A stretch of DNA of 42,919 nt, from contig JAHQWE010000090.1 of NCBI GenBank assembly GCA_019633985.1, positions 1 to 42,919 on the forward strand. Reading direction: 5' to 3'. The notes under the pieces are model-generated. The model made no database searches. It was not told the origin of the DNA and saw nothing but the letters and a program-made list of their open reading frames with translations. The translations under genes were made by a program, and so were the position numbers. This document shows, in pieces, positions 40,952-42,919 of this stretch. Origin of the DNA: Acidiferrobacterales bacterium (GTDB lineage Bacteria > Pseudomonadota > Gammaproteobacteria > Arenicellales > Poriferihabitantaceae). Numbering within the stretch: position 1 is the first letter of the stretch; every line of letters begins with the position of its first letter.

Positions 40952-42919
40952 GTGCGCAAACCGAATAAGAAGCCGGCTACGGGGAAATTAGCTGGTGATA
41001 TAAAAACGATATACAAAAGATATAGAACCGGCTTTTACAGGCCAAATCTACTGATAACACTAGAAAAACGGCAGATGTTTGATGCTGCCGCTGGAGCTGT
41101 GATCGGAGATGAACTCTTAGATCCGGAAGTAAATGGAGCAGAAGAGACGCTTCCGATTCCCCCAACAGAATCGACTGTGGAAACCCAGCAAAGCGCCTCT
41201 GCATCTTCTGCTGATACGGGCGAATCAGATTCCCCGTCGACAGACGCCGCTGTAGCTTTAGAAGAATCCTCTGAAACCTCTGAACAAACAGAGGACGACA
41301 TGGAAATTGCGGAAGGCGGCGAGTCTTCTGACAAAGTGGATACAAGTGAGACTGCTGAAGACGATCCAGTCGTTGCAGAACCAAACAATGAAGAAACGTC
41401 TGAGTCTACCGACACTATTGAGTCAGATGATGTAGAGGGGGAGCAAACCACCTCTTCACCTCACTCTGGTACCGACACTGATGAAGATGTGGAAAATGTC
41501 CATGTTGCGGCCCCTGATCAAAGTTCTGCTTCTTCTGATCAAACCGACACACCAGAAGCCGAAGAAGAGCCTCAGCAGTATGCCGCTCTTTCTCAAAATG
41601 ATGATTACGCCCCCGATGATGTCGAAGAAGTCGTATTTATCGATACTGCAGTTGATGACTATGAGCAGCTATTGCAGGGAATTCTCTCAAGCATTGAGGA
41701 TGACATTGATGAAACCAGCGGAGATTCCCTCACTGCGGTAGAGCCGGAGGAAGAAGAAACATTAGAGTCCCTGCTCAGTGCCATTACCTACGATGACGCA
41801 CCGTCATTGACTGAATCTGAAACGAATCTCGACGAAGAAGAAGCGTCAGACGATGATGACGATGAACAACCAAATCAGATCTACATCAATGGAACCCTGA
41901 TTGTGTTGTTGCAACAAGATCAGAGTGCGATCGAGCAAATCAGCGAAACCCTTGCGGGGTTAAATGATCTTGGCGGTGTGCATCTTGTCTCCCATGGCGC
42001 GGTGGGTCAAATACGCGTAGGTAACGAAACCATAGGTGTCGACAACCTTGCTGAGTATAGTGAAGTAATTGCGCAATGGGGTGAGGCGCTGAGTGAGAAC
42101 GGAGACATCCTGCTTTATGGATGTAACGTCGGTGAAAGTGGAGATGGCCAACAGTTTATCGATGCGTTTGCAGCGCTAACAAAAGCGGACATAGCCGCAT
42201 CGGATGATGCGACGGGTAATGTTGAGAGTGGTGGAGATTGGGAGCTTGAAATTCATGAAGGAGAAATTGAATCTGAAGAGCTGCTCAATGCCGCTAATGC
42301 GGCTTCATTTGTTGGTGTTCTAGCACCGGGCGATGCTGATACTGATGAAGATGGCATTGACGATGTGGATGACCTTGACGATGACAATGATGGAATCTTG
42401 GACAGCGAAGAAGGTTTAAGTACCTCCCCAGTCACTTTTACGAATACCCTTGCTGGCTCCACTACCAACGGTGTGACCGTTTCAACAACTTATTTCGAAA
42501 ATGCGACGGGAGTGAACCAGGCTAACTATGTAGACAACAGTAACTTTACATTCGCAGATCCCTCTATTACCTCGTTGCCCGCAACAACGATGCAGTTCAG
42601 TAATTTTGAAATCGTTAACGGAGCGGACCCCTTAACTTTTAATTTTTCAGGAGCCGACGTAGACCAGGTCTACCTTCACATGAATAGTGTAGACCAGTTC
42701 CGGCTAGACATGCTTTTGGGTTCTAATCCCGACATTGGATACGAACTAGTATCCGGAGTGAATTTTTCAAACACAGGTGTTGGAGGTGATCTTTCCTGGG
42801 GCGATAATGATCCCTCTGACTTTGATATGAGCGTTGCGGACGATCAGGCGAATGGAGTCGGGGCCGGCTCCGCAGACGGTACGATTCGATTTTATTCCCT
42901 CAGTGGGGCACCCATAACG
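40952..42919 (+). CDS. Large surface protein with LEPR-like N-terminus and DUF4347 domain (partial, runs off the right edge)
   Basis: At least 656 codons, open to the edge. The GTG at 40952 follows an in-frame stop and has GGGAGG eight bases upstream. Order: a basic N-terminus (RKPNKKPATGKL) with LITLEKRQMFDAAAG near residues 34-48, like the LEPR-type export motif of such giant proteins; a highly acidic, Ser/Thr-rich tract (about 55-225); DUF4347 (about 226-455) with HLVSHGAVG (His348) and ILLYGCNVGESG (Cys391), GADIAAS-like KADIAAS and GGDWELEIHEGEI; a thrombospondin type-3-like calcium repeat (DADTDEDGIDDVDD, about 461-487); then beta-rich sequence with many Asn/Thr. Such proteins are typically exported by type I secretion or as adhesins. 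No transport genes are in the window. Confidence 0.85.
   Translation, partial: MRKPNKKPATGKLAGDIKTIYKRYRTGFYRPNLLITLEKRQMFDAAAGAVIGDELLDPEVNGAEETLPIPPTESTVETQQSASASSADTGESDSPSTDAAVALEESSETSEQTEDDMEIAEGGESSDKVDTSETAEDDPVVAEPNNEETSESTDTIESDDVEGEQTTSSPHSGTDTDEDVENVHVAAPDQSSASSDQTDTPEAEEEPQQYAALSQNDDYAPDDVEEVVFIDTAVDDYEQLLQGILSSIEDDIDETSGDSLTAVEPEEEETLESLLSAITYDDAPSLTESETNLDEEEASDDDDDEQPNQIYINGTLIVLLQQDQSAIEQISETLAGLNDLGGVHLVSHGAVGQIRVGNETIGVDNLAEYSEVIAQWGEALSENGDILLYGCNVGESGDGQQFIDAFAALTKADIAASDDATGNVESGGDWELEIHEGEIESEELLNAANAASFVGVLAPGDADTDEDGIDDVDDLDDDNDGILDSEEGLSTSPVTFTNTLAGSTTNGVTVSTTYFENATGVNQANYVDNSNFTFADPSITSLPATTMQFSNFEIVNGADPLTFNFSGADVDQVYLHMNSVDQFRLDMLLGSNPDIGYELVSGVNFSNTGVGGDLSWGDNDPSDFDMSVADDQANGVGAGSADGTIRFYSLSGAPIT

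Noticed and set aside
40977-41451. Two minus-strand open frames rich in Ser or Leu/Gln/Arg
   Set aside because: They are the reverse reading of the acidic Ser/Glu/Asp tract of the surface protein, which gives long open frames by composition.

Overview
The window looks like chromosomal sequence of a free-living, probably marine, gammaproteobacterium. I infer this from gene order rather than from any rRNA marker: yoaA/dinG-like next to tsaB, ypjD divergent from ffh, holD next to rimI, bamE near recN-nadK, and rsmJ-rsmE, orn, bolA and an MltD-type lytic transglycosylase are typical of that class. The genus cannot be fixed from what is here; a Cellvibrionales- or Oceanospirillales-type lineage is my guess. 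I see no tRNA, rRNA, CRISPR array, transposase or integrase. Coding density is high, and the longer gaps are at 7.4-8.2 kb, 19.6-19.9 kb, 24.0-24.4 kb and 40.3-41.0 kb.

Layout. 0.1-3.6 kb: rfbD (dTDP-rhamnose), an iron-sulfur helicase and tsaB. 3.6-5.8 kb, minus strand: an exported protein, a lipoprotein and ypjD. 6.0-7.4 kb: ffh. 8.2-12.0 kb: ilvI-ilvH followed by a phosphatidylserine decarboxylase and phosphatidylserine synthase. 12.0-13.5 kb: holD-rimI. 13.6-16.2 kb: MltD-like protein (minus) and malate dehydrogenase. 16.2-20.4 kb: a family 2 glycosyltransferase, a nucleoside-phosphorylase-like protein, a chalcone-isomerase-fold protein, YajQ, a DsbC-like protein and an unknown protein. 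20.5-24.0 kb, minus strand: bamE, an acetyltransferase, recN and nadK. 24.4-28.2 kb: hrcA, a DUF1285 protein and an aldehyde:ferredoxin oxidoreductase. 28.4-32.2 kb, minus strand: ggt, orn, rsmE, rsmJ. 32.3-36.5 kb: fabI, a methyltransferase (minus), an M14 carboxypeptidase, hsp20 (minus) and bolA (minus).

The most unusual part is 36.8 kb to the right edge. Two overlapping genes encode TPR proteins with OGT/SPINDLY-like (GT41) C-terminal domains. The first keeps the expected catalytic residues and the second has lost them. After a 600-bp leader comes the start of a large surface-type protein (LEPR-like N-terminus, long Asp/Glu/Ser/Thr tract, DUF4347 domain split by an acidic insertion, calcium-binding repeat) that runs off the window. 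I propose a dedicated glycosylation pair and its adhesin substrate.

Regulatory signals worth noting are a ROSE-like RNA thermometer in front of hsp20, a terminator hairpin just upstream of ilvI that could act as an attenuator, a strong terminator hairpin lying inside the signal-peptide codons of the gene at 3.6-4.1 kb, and a pair of long perfect inverted repeats between the convergent AOR and ggt genes. hrcA and the ROSE-like element suggest two layers of heat-shock control.
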